Assembly (NCBI RefSeq): GCF_032854445.1
Contig: NC_088304.1
Coordinates: 24,255,704 to 24,319,703 of the forward strand
Source of the DNA: Liolophura sinensis
Lineage: Eukaryota > Mollusca > Polyplacophora > Chitonida > Chitonidae
Direction: 5' to 3'
DNA length: 64,000 nt
Shown here: positions 21,991 through 33,195 of the stretch, piece after piece
Layout of the letters: each line of letters begins with the position of its first letter
Numbering within the stretch: position 1 is the first letter of the stretch
Position numbers and translations under genes: made by a program
Notes under the pieces: model-generated
Databases searched by the model: none
Told to the model about the DNA's origin: nothing
Seen by the model: the letters and a program-made list of their open reading frames with translations, nothing else

Positions 21991-22074
21991 TCCTTATAGA
22001 ATACCTTGATGTTGCAACAGGTTTTTGTGCTTTTGAGTTCCCGATAACAATAATTTTTTGCAGCAAATGCAGTG

Positions 22075-22200
22075 TTCATTTATTTCAATGACGTATTACG
22101 CCGAACTCAAGAATATTTAACGCCTTTACGACAGTGGTCAATACTATGGAGGGGGAAAGCCCAGCAGAGCCTGAGGGAAACCCACGAATACAGCCCCCCA
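22075..22200 (-). mobile_element. SINE-A 3' fragment
   Basis: Antisense tail and body: TGACGTATTACGCCGAACTCAAGAATATTTAACGCC, CAATACTATGGAGGGGGAAAGCCC and GAGGGAAACCCACGA. Confidence 0.75.
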
Positions 22201-22587
22201 AAAAACCATTTGTTTTTGCTTTATCTGACAATGGTGCAGAATCTGTTGCAGAGGGGTGTTCCCTGAGCCCCAGAGCGGAACGTGAGGATGTCCCTTAGAC
22301 ACAAGGGGTATCCACCCTGTCGTATTGTGGAGATAGCATCAGCAATTTTGTTTTCATTTCTCGTTGAACAATACCCAGGTACTTTTCGTGACGATTTGTG
22401 TTTGAAATGTTTTTTTGTATTTTGATAGGTTAACTTTGCAGATATATTTTACTCCGTTTAGCTCGTTTCGTTAAGCCCTAGCGATGTATTAACGCATACT
22501 AACTTCTGATATGTGTTTTTGTCCTTCACACTGATTTGTTTTTGATCTACGTATGGAAATAGCAATGACAAAATATGAAGACAAGCC

Positions 22588-23724
22588 TTGATTAGACTTA
22601 AAGCGAATAAAAACAACACTACCTCTCGTATCCTCGAACATTCCTATTACGACGGCTTATACGACATACTTCCCAATGCAGCATTATCTTTCAATCAAAC
22701 AGCCAGTAAAATAGCCGCTTCCATTCAATGTACAGATTTAAGCTTACAGATCCCCTCTGTACCTCATTTTCCGGCATGGAATTTGGCCTCCCCACATGTA
22801 TCCACGCATCTCCATAATAAGATTAACAAGTCCTATAATCCTGCTATATCCTTACCATGTGCTAAAGATCATATGCAGTCTAATTGGTCGGAATACTTGC
22901 ACATCTATACTGATGCATCTAAATGCCCTCACACTTTTGTAGTGAGAGCGTCATTTTGTGTGCCAGAAATTCCTATACATTGACAAACTCGTTATCTGTG
23001 TTCACCGCCGAACTCACTGCAATTATTAGTGCCCTTTTGATGGAACTAAGACCAATCCGCGCTGTTATTTCACGGAATCTCTGTCTTCTTTACAAGCTCT
23101 TGTTAATTTTTTGGCGAACAAATCATGTACACTAATATTCGAAATACTTCATCTACATGTATGTACAAGGCTTAATTACCGCCGAGTGTTTGTCGTTTGA
23201 CTGGGTGCCGACTCATATCGGTATACCTGGCAACGAGTTGGCTGACCTGTTGGCTAAGCAGGATCTCCTGTTACCTGATATAACCCTCACTGTCCCTTTA
23301 TCATTGGAAGAGGCAATCAGTTCAACAAAGCAGAAGTTCACAGGTATCTGGCAGAACGAATGCGATAATTCTGAGAAAGAGAGATTTTTCCATAAACGCA
23401 ACGCATCTGTTAGTCTATGCTATGACCTGTCGCTTAATCGTCGGCAGGATGAAATACTATTATTTGGGCTTCTATTTGGTCATCTCCCGACCAACCTATA
23501 CTTATTCTCAGTATTGCTGTCCACGATACAGGGCTTTGCGTCGAGTGTTTTGTCGAGGACTCGATCTCCCATTTAATATGTCGTTGCCTACGTCATAAGT
23601 ACCCTCGACACCTGTTGTAGGCGGACCGTCGTATTAATGGAGTAACGCTGTTGAGCCCTGTGAAAAATCATAGTAAGGTATTTCAGGCTGTTGGCAAATT
23701 TCTAACTCGATGCCATAAGTTCTA
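22588..23724 (+). pseudogene. RNase H domain relic of a non-LTR retrotransposon
   Basis: Three offset ORFs cover one domain. LHIYTDASK (about 22897-22925) carries the first catalytic Asp, FTAELTAIISALL (about 23000-23040) the Glu, and SFDWVPTHIGIPGNELADLLAK (about 23190-23260) the last Asp region typical of retroelement RNase H. The SLSSLQAL helix appears only in another frame, and the usual preceding Asp is replaced. After it come VEDSISHLICRC and LRH, a C-terminal Cys/His tail, in a further frame, with TAG at about 23722. At least three frameshifts and a stop show it is dead. No RT domain was found upstream, so it is 5'-truncated, as expected for target-primed insertion. The clade (I/Nimbus, Jockey or similar) is not decided. 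Confidence 0.8.
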
Positions 23725-23767
23725 GCTGCTCGAAGGAATGACATAAATGATTAGGGCCACTTCATGT

Positions 23768-23968
23768 ATGGAACATTCCGCATGTCCGTACGACTGTCAC
23801 GCCATGGTGTGTGACATTCCGCATGTCCGCCCAGCTGTCACGCCATGATGTGTGACATTCCGTATGTCCGCCCAGCTGTCACGCCATGATGTGTGACATT
23901 CCGCATGTCCGCCCAGCTGTCACGCCATGATGTGTGACATTCCGTATGTCCGCCCAGCTGTCAGCTGT
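23768..23968 (+). repeat. 41-bp tandem array, about 5 units
   Basis: The unit is GTGTGACATTCCGCATGTCC plus GCCCAGCTGTCACGCCATGAT. Units differ mainly at CGCATG/CGTATG. Each holds TGTCAC..GTGTGACA, an internal inverted repeat. It directly follows the RNase H relic. Confidence 0.92.
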
Positions 23969-24405
23969 CAGTGTCACAAGTATTAAATACCAAGGTACAA
24001 CACAGTATTGGCCAAATTGGCTTTAATGTGCGTTAATTAACTGGGCAATATTGACTCTTCTCACATGTCGTGGATAGATAATAGCCAATCACTTGTTTTA
24101 TATTTTCTGGCGCGTTGTTCAACACTGCGAATGTAATTTACAATGTACGACATCTGCTTATAATTAATGTAATTGGCACGGAACACACGATGTTAAAAAG
24201 AAAAATAATATATCAATAGGAGAAGAATGCTGTAAAGTCAGGTTTCATTTTGCCGACATTCTTCCAGGTTAAAGATTACTGTCCTTGGTTTGCTAATCAT
24301 GGTAAGGATGTACGACCAGTCAGCAGAGTCGCGCATGCGTTGTAAAACTGCGCAACTTAATAATCTCTGTATGCTCAGTGTCATTATCCGATTCCTCAAA
24401 GTTGT

Positions 24406-24583
24406 CAATCTACCGAGATCCCCAAACACGACATGACACCATCAGTCGTTAGTAAATACAGACCAGTGATGTGTGTTATATTTTAAATATATGACAATCT
24501 ACCGAGATCCCCAAACACGACATGACACCATCAGTCGTTAGTAAATACAGACCAGTGATGTGTGTTATATTTTAAATATATGA
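24406..24583 (+). repeat. 89-bp tandem duplication (2 copies)
   Basis: CAATCTACCGAGATCCCCAA through to TTTTAAATATATGA occurs twice back to back with essentially no differences, so it is recent. Confidence 0.95.
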
Positions 24584-24883
24584 CTGCATTTGTTTTTACC
24601 TAACTGCTTAAGCCATATTATTACGGACGTGTAATTTGCTGTAATTTAGACTGTTAGTTTTGTAAGTTAGAATGAAACCCTAACTGCAGTAAACAAAGAG
24701 AATTGCTACGTGCGACTATTTGCCAACAATACCAGTGTCGTCTCTGCGTTGGTTTTATTATGTATGTTTTAGTCCTGTTACATTATTGCAGATATTTTAG
24801 GTCATTTGCCTGCATGGAAATGAAGTGCAAACTATCTATGGTGTGTTTTTACATTAAATTTCGATGGAAATTCTTGCTTTAAA

Positions 24884-24985
24884 GTGCAATTTTACACCGT
24901 GCTCAAGATTATCTCATACGACAGTGTTCAGCATTACGGTGAGAGGAAACCGGATAAAACTCACGACGATCCGGAGGTTGCAAGT
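24884..24985 (-). mobile_element. SINE-A 3' fragment
   Basis: TTTTACACCGTGCTCAAGATTATCTCATACGAC..AGCATTACGGTGAGAGGAAACCGG..AACTCACGACGATCCGGAGGTTGC. Confidence 0.75.
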
Positions 24986-25224
24986 TCTACTGTTCGTTAA
25001 AGCCCATTTCCGCATTTCTAGTCTTTAACTCTCCCAGTGTAAACATCTGTATGTCACACATAAAAAGTTCGTCAGTAACTTGTCCAAAGATCGATGGTTT
25101 ATTCCAAGCTCTATTTTTACCCAACCGATAAATCTCACTGCATTCACTTAAGAAAATAACTGGGGCTGAACTGCAATAACAGCAAAGCATCTTCATTTCA
25201 ATCTTGGTAACAAATGTGTACATG

Positions 25225-25380
25225 CGTACTTGATCTCCGGCTGTAAGTAGGAAGATCTGCCAGCTACTTCCGGATGGTCGTGGGTTTTCCCCGGGCTCTG
25301 CCCGCTTTCCTCCCAACATAATGTCTTATAAATCAAGATATTCTTGAGTATGGCGTAAAACACCAGTCAAATAAATAAAA
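25225..25380 (+). mobile_element. SINE-A copy, 3' half
   Basis: Begins in GATCTCCGGCTGTAAGTAGGAAGATCTGCCAG and ends ATATTCTTGAGTATGGCGTAAAACACCAGTCAAATAAATAAA. Confidence 0.85.
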
Positions 25381-25460
25381 ACAACAAATGTGTAAATCTA
25401 CTCTCCAGTATTAAGAGAACATTGGGTGATTCCGCGGTTCAGGTTATTGGCGTACCTGCG

Positions 25461-25675
25461 CGCCGCAATGACCCAGGACCCCAGACCAATGCGGTCGGTG
25501 TGATCGCCAGCTCATGCTGGCTTCCTTTCCGGCCGTACATGTGAAGGCCTACCAGTAACCTACGGATGGTTGGGTGTTTCTCCTTTGGTCTCTCCTATTT
25601 CCTCCCACCATATTGCTGGCCACCGTCATATTAGTGTCTTATTCGTAAGAATGGCGTAAAACACCAATCCAAAAA
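25461..25675 (+). mobile_element. SINE-A copy
   Basis: CGCCGCAATGACCCAGGACCCCAGACCAATGCGGTCGGTGTGATCGCCAGCTCATGCTGGC, with a deletion in the B-box, ending GTAAGAATGGCGTAAAACACCAATCCAAAAAGG. Confidence 0.85.
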
Positions 25676-26261
25676 GGTAACAAAAAGAACATTTACCACC
25701 CTGTCTACCAGTCTGTTTTACCTCTATATGCCATATACAAGCCATGGGCTTTGGGATCAGTTGCAGACTAATAAGAACTATGATTGGCCGTGGTCATACC
25801 GCCGTCTGACCAGAATTCTGATTAAAAGGCATAAGCCATACAAAATCTATAGAAAGGAAAAACATATTTATTCATATCGTTAAGATTCTGATCTAATGCT
25901 TAATCCCAGGTTTAGTTATTTCAATGGATCTACATTTCTTAAGCATAATTTTGTTCTATAAGGAAATAGGGAAAAAGTGTTCAGAAACCCGGAGTAGTGG
26001 GCAGTATATTCGTTGTGTTAAATGAAGTCGTCACGTTGCATGAACAATTGTAATTAAAACGCATCTGAGATATATATTATGACCAGTTGTCAGTTTGGGG
26101 TTTTATTCTAACCGCGCATATATAAGCTTAATCACAGATTACATATGCCCAATTCGGGCAACTAGGTCCTCGATTTGTCTCCAAACGAAGAGTGAAGGCG
26201 CACTGATTGGACAATTCTGCCACAGACATTTTATCTTCTTATACTATTATAAATAACTGGG

Positions 26262-26485
26262 CTTCCGTGGCCCAGGTAGTTATCGTGGAAGTATTGCGCA
26301 ATGACACAGGACCCTCTCACCAGTGTGGTCTCTGTGAGTTCAAGTCCAGTACATGATGGCTTCCTCTTCGGCCATACATGGAAAGATCTGCATCAACCTG
26401 CAGGCCGTGGGTTTCCTCCGGGTTCTACCCCGGTTTCCTCATACCATAATGCTGGCCACCGTCGTATAAGTGAAATATTCTTGTG
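26262..26485 (+). mobile_element. SINE-A copy, head and body
   Basis: GGGCTTCCGTGGCCCAGGTAGTTATCG, ATGACACAGGACCCTCTCACCAGTGTGGTC, GTGAGTTCAAGTCCAG, CCATAATGCTGGCCACCGTCGTATAAGTGAAATATTCTTG. The tail is lost. Confidence 0.85.
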
Positions 26486-26489
26486 CACT

Positions 26490-27125
26490 GCTACTTTGCA
26501 TCTGGTCAAAATTTAGTCAGAATTTTGTTTATTTTGGATAGAAATTAAAATTTTTCTCGCAGTCCTACTACCCATCCCATGGACATTGCAAAGGTATGAC
26601 TTCATTTCCAGCAAGCACAGCTCATAAAATGGTGATCATGCTGGGTTTAGTTTTTGATATGTTGTAGAAAACAGTGCAAGCTGCAGGTAAGGTATGGTAA
26701 GGTATGGTAACATGCAAAAGTTAGGAGATATAAATTTTTGAGGATGAATGTGAAAGTGAAAACTTTACATCATAAATAGTAAGGAAATGAATGTACCTAT
26801 GTAATCTATAGCTCACTTGGGGGTCTAAGGGAGACAACTCAAGCTGTTATTTACACAGTTGCATGAGAAAGAATGAGTGAGGATTAACGCCACACTGGAC
26901 TTGTATAACAGCAGGCTGTGTGTTATGTAGTTGATTGTTCCGTAATAACTTACTCCTGGAAGAAATAAAAAGAATGTAAAAAAGAAAATAATCACGTTTT
27001 CAGGGGAATAATTTCTGCATATGCAAAGTTTACCATAGCAAGATATGAGCTTACCACGATTTGTACACATGAATAAAACGGCTAAACATGGCCAAACAAA
27101 AACACAGGCTTATAGTATAGAGAGA
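26490..27125. other. No gene recognised
   Basis: Includes a small GGTATGGTAA direct repeat at about 26694-26710. Otherwise nothing seen. Confidence 0.4.
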
Positions 27126-27129
27126 AAAT

Positions 27130-27345
27130 CAGCAATGACAGTTTGATTATTCGGCAAATGCTTACAAGCAACGATGAAATACTGCCTTTTGTCACTTTGC
27201 CTCAGTTAGGGTTTTGTCCTGTTCATGTAAATGTATAAACATGGGGGAAATTCCACGCCCTCTAGCACCATGGGTTATGTAGAATTAGGTAACAAAATTC
27301 AGTGACTGTAGCTGTTATACGTTACCTGTCTAAAATCACTTAAAT
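27130..27345 (+). repeat. Repeat family C copy
   Basis: GCCTCAGTTAGGGTTTTGTCCTGTTCATGTAAATG, TCCACGCCCTCTAGCACCATGGG..AGAATTAGGTAACAAAATTCAGTGA. It is the left-hand flank of the LINE relic at 28.0 kb. Confidence 0.75.
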
Positions 27346-28029
27346 TGTGATGTTGACATACACTTACTTTAGCGAATTCAAAGGGACCATTCCTCAGAGA
27401 TGCTTAGTCTACCGGCAGAATCCTGCTTTATGCATGCAATACGGTCACACCCAACGGGTGAAATCTCACATTTTGTCAATTTACCGCACTGTTGGTTTTA
27501 TTCTAACCGTTTATGAAAAAAGGCAGATTTCTTCATCAAAACTGAAGAGCAGATGTAGCATAACTTAGGTGAGTTAGTGTTTACAGAGACAGATAGACGG
27601 CCGTGGAGCCAGACCTTTACCATCATTACCCTTGTTGTATATTGGCAGTGAAGTGAAAACGCCCTCAACATTTCATTCATTTTCATTCATTTATTTCAAG
27701 TTAACAGGACAATGTACCTTAAGGAAACCGCACACATTATGAGCATAAAGTGCTGCTAATCGTACAAAACACATAGCCTTATGATGTGTAAATATTTGGG
27801 ATTGCCAGCTGACTTTTTGTCCGTATTCGCTTTCCTTATATCATCATTGAAAAGCTAGTTGACGCATTCACTGAACTTTGACACGCATGTATACTATTAA
27901 AGACAATTGCCCGATGAAGGTGTTAGTCTTTTGTGTTCTTCTTTTCTGATATGTTCGTTACATAAAATTTTCTGAATCTAGAGGAAGTATTGACGATCTA
28001 TCTGGCAAACGTCTGAAATATTCACTTCA

Positions 28030-28475
28030 GTTTTGCAACAATTTGAGACATATACAGCTCCAACTGTTCAGATTCAACTTAAATCTGGTAGCTCTGTTGA
28101 CCAATGTCAAAATCATAAATTTTGATGTCACCAGTGGTATCCCAGTTTTTGCATGTTTTCAGATGCCAGCAAAGCATTTGACAAGGTCATGCACAAACTG
28201 TTCCTTAAAAAGTTGAATGTCTCTTTGCTTTGTTAAATTGTTCTTGACATAGCAGGTTCAACACGTTGTTGTAAAATGAGGCTCCTCTGTGTCATCATTC
28301 TTCGATGTAAGGAATGGTGGTAGAAAAATGAAACAGCGCCGCCTACTCTTTGCTTTTTAACTTACATTAGTCCGACGTGGTGTTTTCTGAAGCGGAAGTA
28401 GGGTGTAATTACTGGTGTTTTTGAAAACCAATTATTGTATGCTGATCATTTATGTGTGTCTAATCTACCCTGCAG
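28030..28475 (+). pseudogene. LINE reverse-transcriptase relic
   Basis: One frame reads FSDASKAFDKVMHKLFLKKLN at about 28156-28220, the RT motif with a catalytic Asp in LINE polymerases. Further on, LLYADHLCVSNLPC at about 28432-28475 is the YADD box with the second Asp changed to His. Between them are several stops and frame changes. The order and spacing fit a shortened LINE RT. A second relic of the same kind lies at 37.1-37.6 kb, and both abut repeat family C, which may be its 5' region. Confidence 0.7.
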
Positions 28476-28479
28476 CAAT

Positions 28480-28760
28480 GTAGAGAGTAAAACCAGAGCA
28501 GCGACGATAGTGTGATAGCTGGCAAATGGTCACACGTAACCGGTGAAAAACGGCCTCTTGTCAATTTACCTCAGTCACTGTTTTATTCTGACTGTTCATG
28601 TAAATGCATAAATAGTAGCAAGTTACACGCCGTCTAGGACCACGGATTAAGCAAAACAAGGTAAACAAAATGCAGCGATGTTAAATGCAGTTTATTAGAC
28701 GTCACTGGTCTGGATTACTCAAAGGTTATAAATATGGTACTTGTTGCCTGCCTCGATTGG
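28480..28760 (+). repeat. Repeat family C copy, well preserved
   Basis: AGAGAGTAAAACCAGAGCAGCGACGATAGTGTGATAGCTGGCAAATGGTCACACGTAACCGGTG through TTTATTAGACGTCACTGGTCTGGATTACTC. This is the best reference copy of the family in the window. Confidence 0.85.
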
Positions 28761-28834
28761 CGTTCAGTAATGAAAGTTTAGAACAAGGAAACAGAACTGT
28801 TTGTCCCTATGTCAGTATAACGTGACTAGGTGAA

Positions 28835-28975
28835 GTACAATGTCTGGTGTTTTTGGCATGATACTTCAGTGGCGAAAGCGTTTTAGCGGCATGGGCTGGA
28901 AGACAAGAACTCACAGACTATGTACATATACCTAATGAGTCCTTGTCGTCATATGACTGAAAAATTGTTAATCTG
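28835..28975 (-). repeat. Repeat family D fragment
   Basis: CAATGTCTGGTGTTTTTGGCATGATACTTCAG and GTCGTCATATGACTGAAAAATTGTT. Confidence 0.7.
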
Positions 28976-29098
28976 TGCATCGAAACAGGCATTTGTATAC
29001 CAGCCGTCAACCAATAAGGACGTAACAGTTCAGTAATCGCAAAGCCAATTCCCAAAACGACATTTAACACAAACCACCAAAGAACTAAGAAAGTATAT
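28976..29098 (-). repeat. Repeat family B copy
   Basis: Minus strand: CTTTCTTAGTTCTTTGGTGGTTTGTGTTAAATGTCGTTTTGGGAATTGG through TTACGTCCTTATTGGTTGACGGCTGGTATACAAATGCC. Near-consensus. Confidence 0.85.
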
Positions 29099-29199
29099 AA
29101 AGTGCAAAAATAGGACGAAGTCATGCAAAAGGAGGCGACTGGGTGAAATCAGTATTCAAATCGTGTACCATGCTAGAATATAAGTTGTTAATCACAAAA

Positions 29200-30510
29200 T
29201 ATGTATTTCAGTTGCACTTTAATTGCAACTGTTCATACATCCAAAGATGCAATTTAATTCAAAACAATGAAGACACATCCCCTAGCCCCGGGGTCACGTG
29301 GAATTAGACACAATCATAAACAGAGCGCCAGACAATTTGGGCTCTCTTTCCACATTTACTTTTATTATACTCACTGTAGAATTTAAGAAACTTGGAGTGA
29401 AGGCGTTTGATGGAATAACCTTCACACACTAGTTCTTGCAGTAATGACTTGTGACTTTGATTGGAATCATCACACAACACGCGGGATCTACCACATGCTA
29501 CAAAGCGAGCTATGTCCACGCCACATGCAGAACCCTTCGGTATATTGATGTCCAATTCAGGGTAATGTACAATGTCAAAATTGCAACTATCCCAATTGTC
29601 ATTAAGTCTACGAGAGAGGAAAACGTTTTGCTCTTGGTACAAATATAGGTAGAGATAATATGTACCATTTGGAGAGTCTGTGGTTTCCTTTAAATCCAGC
29701 GAAGGTGGGTAAATATCTTTCACGGCCTTTGCTATGTATGGATTATTATGGATCATCAATATACCGTTTATTGAATGAGAAAGGCTATGCCTGGTGACAC
29801 TCCTTGACAGTTTCTGCATCGTATTTATATGAGAACAGGTATAGGTTAACCAAAAGGGGGGCACATTTTGTTCCCATGGCAACACCAATACGGTGTTGAT
29901 ATATTGCTTCTCCGAATTTCACATGGATGTTATTAATGAGAAATTCAAGAGAGTTAGTGAACACCGATACTGAAGAAGGCTATGGTACCTCTGACGCCAG
30001 TATAACGGTGACCGGTTTTATTGGACACCGAAACAATTAGTGATGGAATTCTATCTTTTAAATCCGTGTGAGAAATCGTAGTAGAGAGTGGAGAAATCCC
30101 AAGTCCCAAGAGAAGTCCATACAGTATGTGTATTACAGCCTCTAGTTGTTCAGTGAGGCGATGGGAGTTTTTAAGGATCCACTTACAGTTGACGCCTGAA
30201 TGTTTTGCAAGTACTTCTTTCAAAATAACTACCACTGGTAATGCTTTCGTTAAGTGAGTTAACTGTTCGTTAACTGTTGCCACAAGCTGTACAGCTTTTT
30301 GACCCCGCAATAAAGAGAGCTCTGTATGGAGATTTATGCATTTTTGGAATCCAGTAAAGTTGTGGTATGTCTGTGTGACGGGAAGGTACGGATATACTCC
30401 TGTGTTTGAGAAAAACTGATATTTTTTTAAATAGTTTCTCCAAAGTATAGAATAATAAGGGTTTTTTTTCTTCAAGGTCATCAAGTACCTTACATGAACC
30501 AGCAAAGGGC
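29200..30510 (-). pseudogene. Reverse-transcriptase element relic, largest copy
   Basis: Two minus-strand ORFs. The N-terminal one (30505-29954) includes LWRNYLKKYQFFSNTGVYPY, WILKNSHRLTEQLEA and STTISHTDLKDRIPSLI. The second (29888-29304) includes YTCSHINTMQKL, INGILMIHNNPYIAKAVKDIYPP, FDIVHYPELDINIPKGSACGV and YSIKRLHSKFLKFYSEY. These are the hallmarks of an RT group in many animal genomes whose members usually read YIDDVL...P.Y...IYP, FNF.I..FP.L.SNIP and AYGV. Here the YIDD box reads SINGIL, so the catalytic Asp pair is lost, and the two ORFs are offset by a frameshift near 29.9 kb. A noncoding tail follows to about 29200. I am unsure whether the clade is Penelope-like or another RT lineage. 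Confidence 0.75.
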
Positions 30511-30788
30511 TAAAACTAAGAATTTCGGTGGCATTTGGGTCTGTCGTGTCCTTAATGTTTTTTTCCAGGCGTCAACAATGACTATGGGTCTAGCGAAATG
30601 GTTAATTAATGGGACTATCGGGCTGCGACTGAAAAGCAGGTGCGGTATTGTTCGTAAAATTAGCCATTTTTATCAGGAAGATTCTGCGCCGCCAATCACG
30701 CCAGCATAACATCAGAAAGTGTAGCCGTTGCACGGTATCTAAGTTTTACAGATGTGAACCAGATTATTAGTTTTGATCGACAGTGTAG

Positions 30789-31206
30789 CCCGAGACGTAA
30801 TAATGTGTAGGTCTAAGCCTGCCCATCTTAACCCGAGGCGTAATAATGTGCAGGTCTAAGCCTGCCCACCTTAACCCGAGGCGTAATAATGTGTAGATCT
30901 AAGCCTGCCCACCTTAATCCGAGACGTAATAATGTATAGGTCTAAGCCTGTCCACCTTACCCCGAGACGTAATAATGTGTAAGTCTAAGCCTGCCCACCT
31001 TAACCCGAGGCGTAATAATGTATAGATCTAAGCCTGCCCACTTTAACCCGAGAGCTAATAATGTGTAGGTCTAAGCCTGCTCACCTTAAACCGAGGCGTA
31101 ATAATGTGTAGATCTAAGCCTGCCCACCTTAATCCGAGACGTAATAATGTATAGGCCTAAGCCTGCCCACCTTAACCCAAGACCTGATAATGTGTAGGTC
31201 TAATCT
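30789..31206 (+). repeat. 43-bp satellite array, about 9.7 units
   Basis: The unit is CCCGAGGCGTAATAATGTGT plus AGATCTAAGCCTGCCCACCTTAA, repeating exactly every 43 bp with scattered substitutions. It ends in a degenerate TCTAATCTAATC. Confidence 0.97.
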
Positions 31207-31492
31207 AATCTAATCCGTTAAACATCCGCAGCAAGAACATTATCTCCAACATACAGCCGTCTGAAAACGTTTACTGCATGGAGGCAAAACACTGAATAGG
31301 ATATCTCAAGTTGTGTAAACACATTAACACCCGTATGAAGTAGTGTTAGAAGTTCCCGGCGTAGATTGCTGTATTCTAAACAGCGCGTGACCTACACCAT
31401 CCCAGAGACCAGGTGAAACCAGTGTTTCTGAACAAGTGGTGTGTAGCAGCAAGTACGATCACTGATTTACGTGTGACCAAATATCAAATATA

Positions 31493-33012
31493 CTATCCAA
31501 AAAAAGAAACGCATAGGTGTTTTGTTTTATTTTAAAATGAAATAAATACATTTTGTCTTCATTTCATGAGCAAAATGTGTTTTAATATTGTTAATAGTCA
31601 CAGTTAGCACACGTTTTATTCCTCAAAACATTTCTTGGTTGAAAATGTTGAGTTTGGAGGCCGTTTTTGGAAGAAGTAAAAAATACAGCACCACACTGCA
31701 TCACGTGCAGTCTTACACGCCGAACTTACGCATGGAAAGCATGCAGTGTGTGACTTTAAAACCGCAACTTTGGGCCGGAAATCGGCGTCTTTCAAGTGGT
31801 GTTTTCAAGCTGATTCAACATGCCACCTCTTGACACTGTCACAAGAAATATTGCCATTGGAAGACTTCAAGCTGGAGAGTCCCAATCGTCCATTTCTAGG
31901 CGTCTACACGTCAGCCAGAGCACGATTTCACGACTTGCTGCCCGCTACAACAATACTGGGACAACAAATGACCGTCGGCGTTCAGGTCGACCACGTGTCA
32001 CTACAGCAGCCCAAGATCGCTACATAAGGGTCCTCCATTTGCGTGACCGTTGTGCTACAGCTGAAAGCACAGCAGCCAGCATACCGGGACTGAGGAGGAT
32101 ATCAGGTCAGACAGTGCGGAACAGGCTGAGGGAACATGGACTGAGAGCCAGGAGGCCCTATGTTGGGATCGTGCTGCGTCCTCACCATCGCGCCAATCGC
32201 CTCCGATGGTGTAACAACGTGACTGCATGGAATCTACGCAACTGGCGACGCATTTGGTTCAGTGATGAACCCAGATTCCTATTGCAGAGACGTGATGGTA
32301 GAAACCGGGTTTACAGACGTGCTCACGAACGTTATGACCCTAACTGCGTACGCCAAGTGGACAGATTTGGTGGAGGGAGTGTGATGATATGGTCAGCAAT
32401 ATCGTATACTGGTCGTACAAATCTTGTCCACGTTCAGGGAAATCTTACGGCCGTACGCTACCGAGACACCATCCTGCAGCCACACCTCTTACGTTCAGCG
32501 GGAGTTGTTCCAGCAGGACAACGCCAGACCGCACACGGCACATGTCACAAGGGACTTCCTCGCCGAAAACAATGTAAATGTGCTACCCTGGCCGTCCCGT
32601 TCCCCGGATCTTAACCCAATTGAGCATCTGTGGGATGAACTTGATCGACATCTACGCCAACGTCAACCTCAACCCCAAACGCTTCAAGAGCAAGTTGCAT
32701 GTTTGCAGGAGGAGTGGCAGAACATTCCATAGGCCTCTATCCAGCGTCTCATCCAGTCCATGACAAGGCGTGTCAGAACTGTTATTCGTGCCCGTGGTGG
32801 TCACAACAGATACTGACATTCCACTCAAGTGGGAGACTCATTGTGAGTGTCTTACCTCAAGTTGATGACCTTGTTGTCTAGATATGGACCCTTCCTTAAT
32901 CTGTGTAAAAAAATATTTGCAGAATAGCAATTCTTATTTAGTTATGCATAATTGAAAAGACTGCATCACCTCCGCAAAAAACCGGGTTATGCGTTTCTTT
33001 TTTTTTGGATAG
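31493..33012 (+). mobile_element. Tc1/mariner-type DNA transposon, ends intact
   Basis: The termini are inverted repeats of about 24 bp starting CTATCCAAAAAAAGAAACGC (left 31493; right complement ends at 33012, with one extra A in the run). They are flanked by TA on both sides (31491-31492 and 33013-33014), the target duplication of this superfamily. Length is 1,520 bp with one transposase gene in the middle. Confidence 0.93.
31820..32816 (+). pseudogene. Tc1-like DD34E transposase, one frameshift and one stop
   Basis: The N-terminal 225 codons are open from ATG 31820: a paired helix-turn-helix (residues about 8-110) with GRPR at 56-59 between its halves, then IWFSDEPRF with the first catalytic Asp at 149, and GGGSVMIWSAIS. 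Between about 32480 and 32510 the frame shifts. The next frame gives FQQDNARPH (second Asp) and SPDLNPIEHLWDEL, in which Asp and Glu are 34 residues apart, that is DD34E. A TAG at 32730-32732 interrupts the last helix (NIP*ASIQRLIQSM), and the true end is TGA 32814-32816. With only these two lesions and intact ends, the copy is fairly young but cannot make active enzyme by itself. Confidence 0.93.
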
Positions 33013-33044
33013 TATATGTCAGGATGGACATTAACGATTTAACT

Positions 33045-33195
33045 AATGAAGTCTGGTCGCTTGCCGGTTACCTCAGAGTTTCACAATGACTGCTCATGTA
33101 AATGCTTACATAATAACAACGTATATCCCCTGTAGCACCAAAGGACAAGCAGAGTTAGGGAAAGGACACATGTACTGTAATTATTAGGAATTTAT
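33045..33195 (+). repeat. Repeat family C fragment
   Basis: GCCGGTTACCTCAGAG..ACTGCTCATGTAAATGCTTACATAATA, CCCTGTAGCACCAAAGGACAAGCAGAGTTAGG. Confidence 0.6.

Noticed and set aside
22588-23576. Possible cellular ribonuclease H gene
   Set aside because: The WVPTHIGIPGNELAD motif and the Cys/His tail are those of retrotransposon RNase H, and frameshifts and stops break it.
30789-31206. Regular array considered as a CRISPR
   Set aside because: The 43-bp units are contiguous with no unique spacers, and the genome is clearly eukaryotic.
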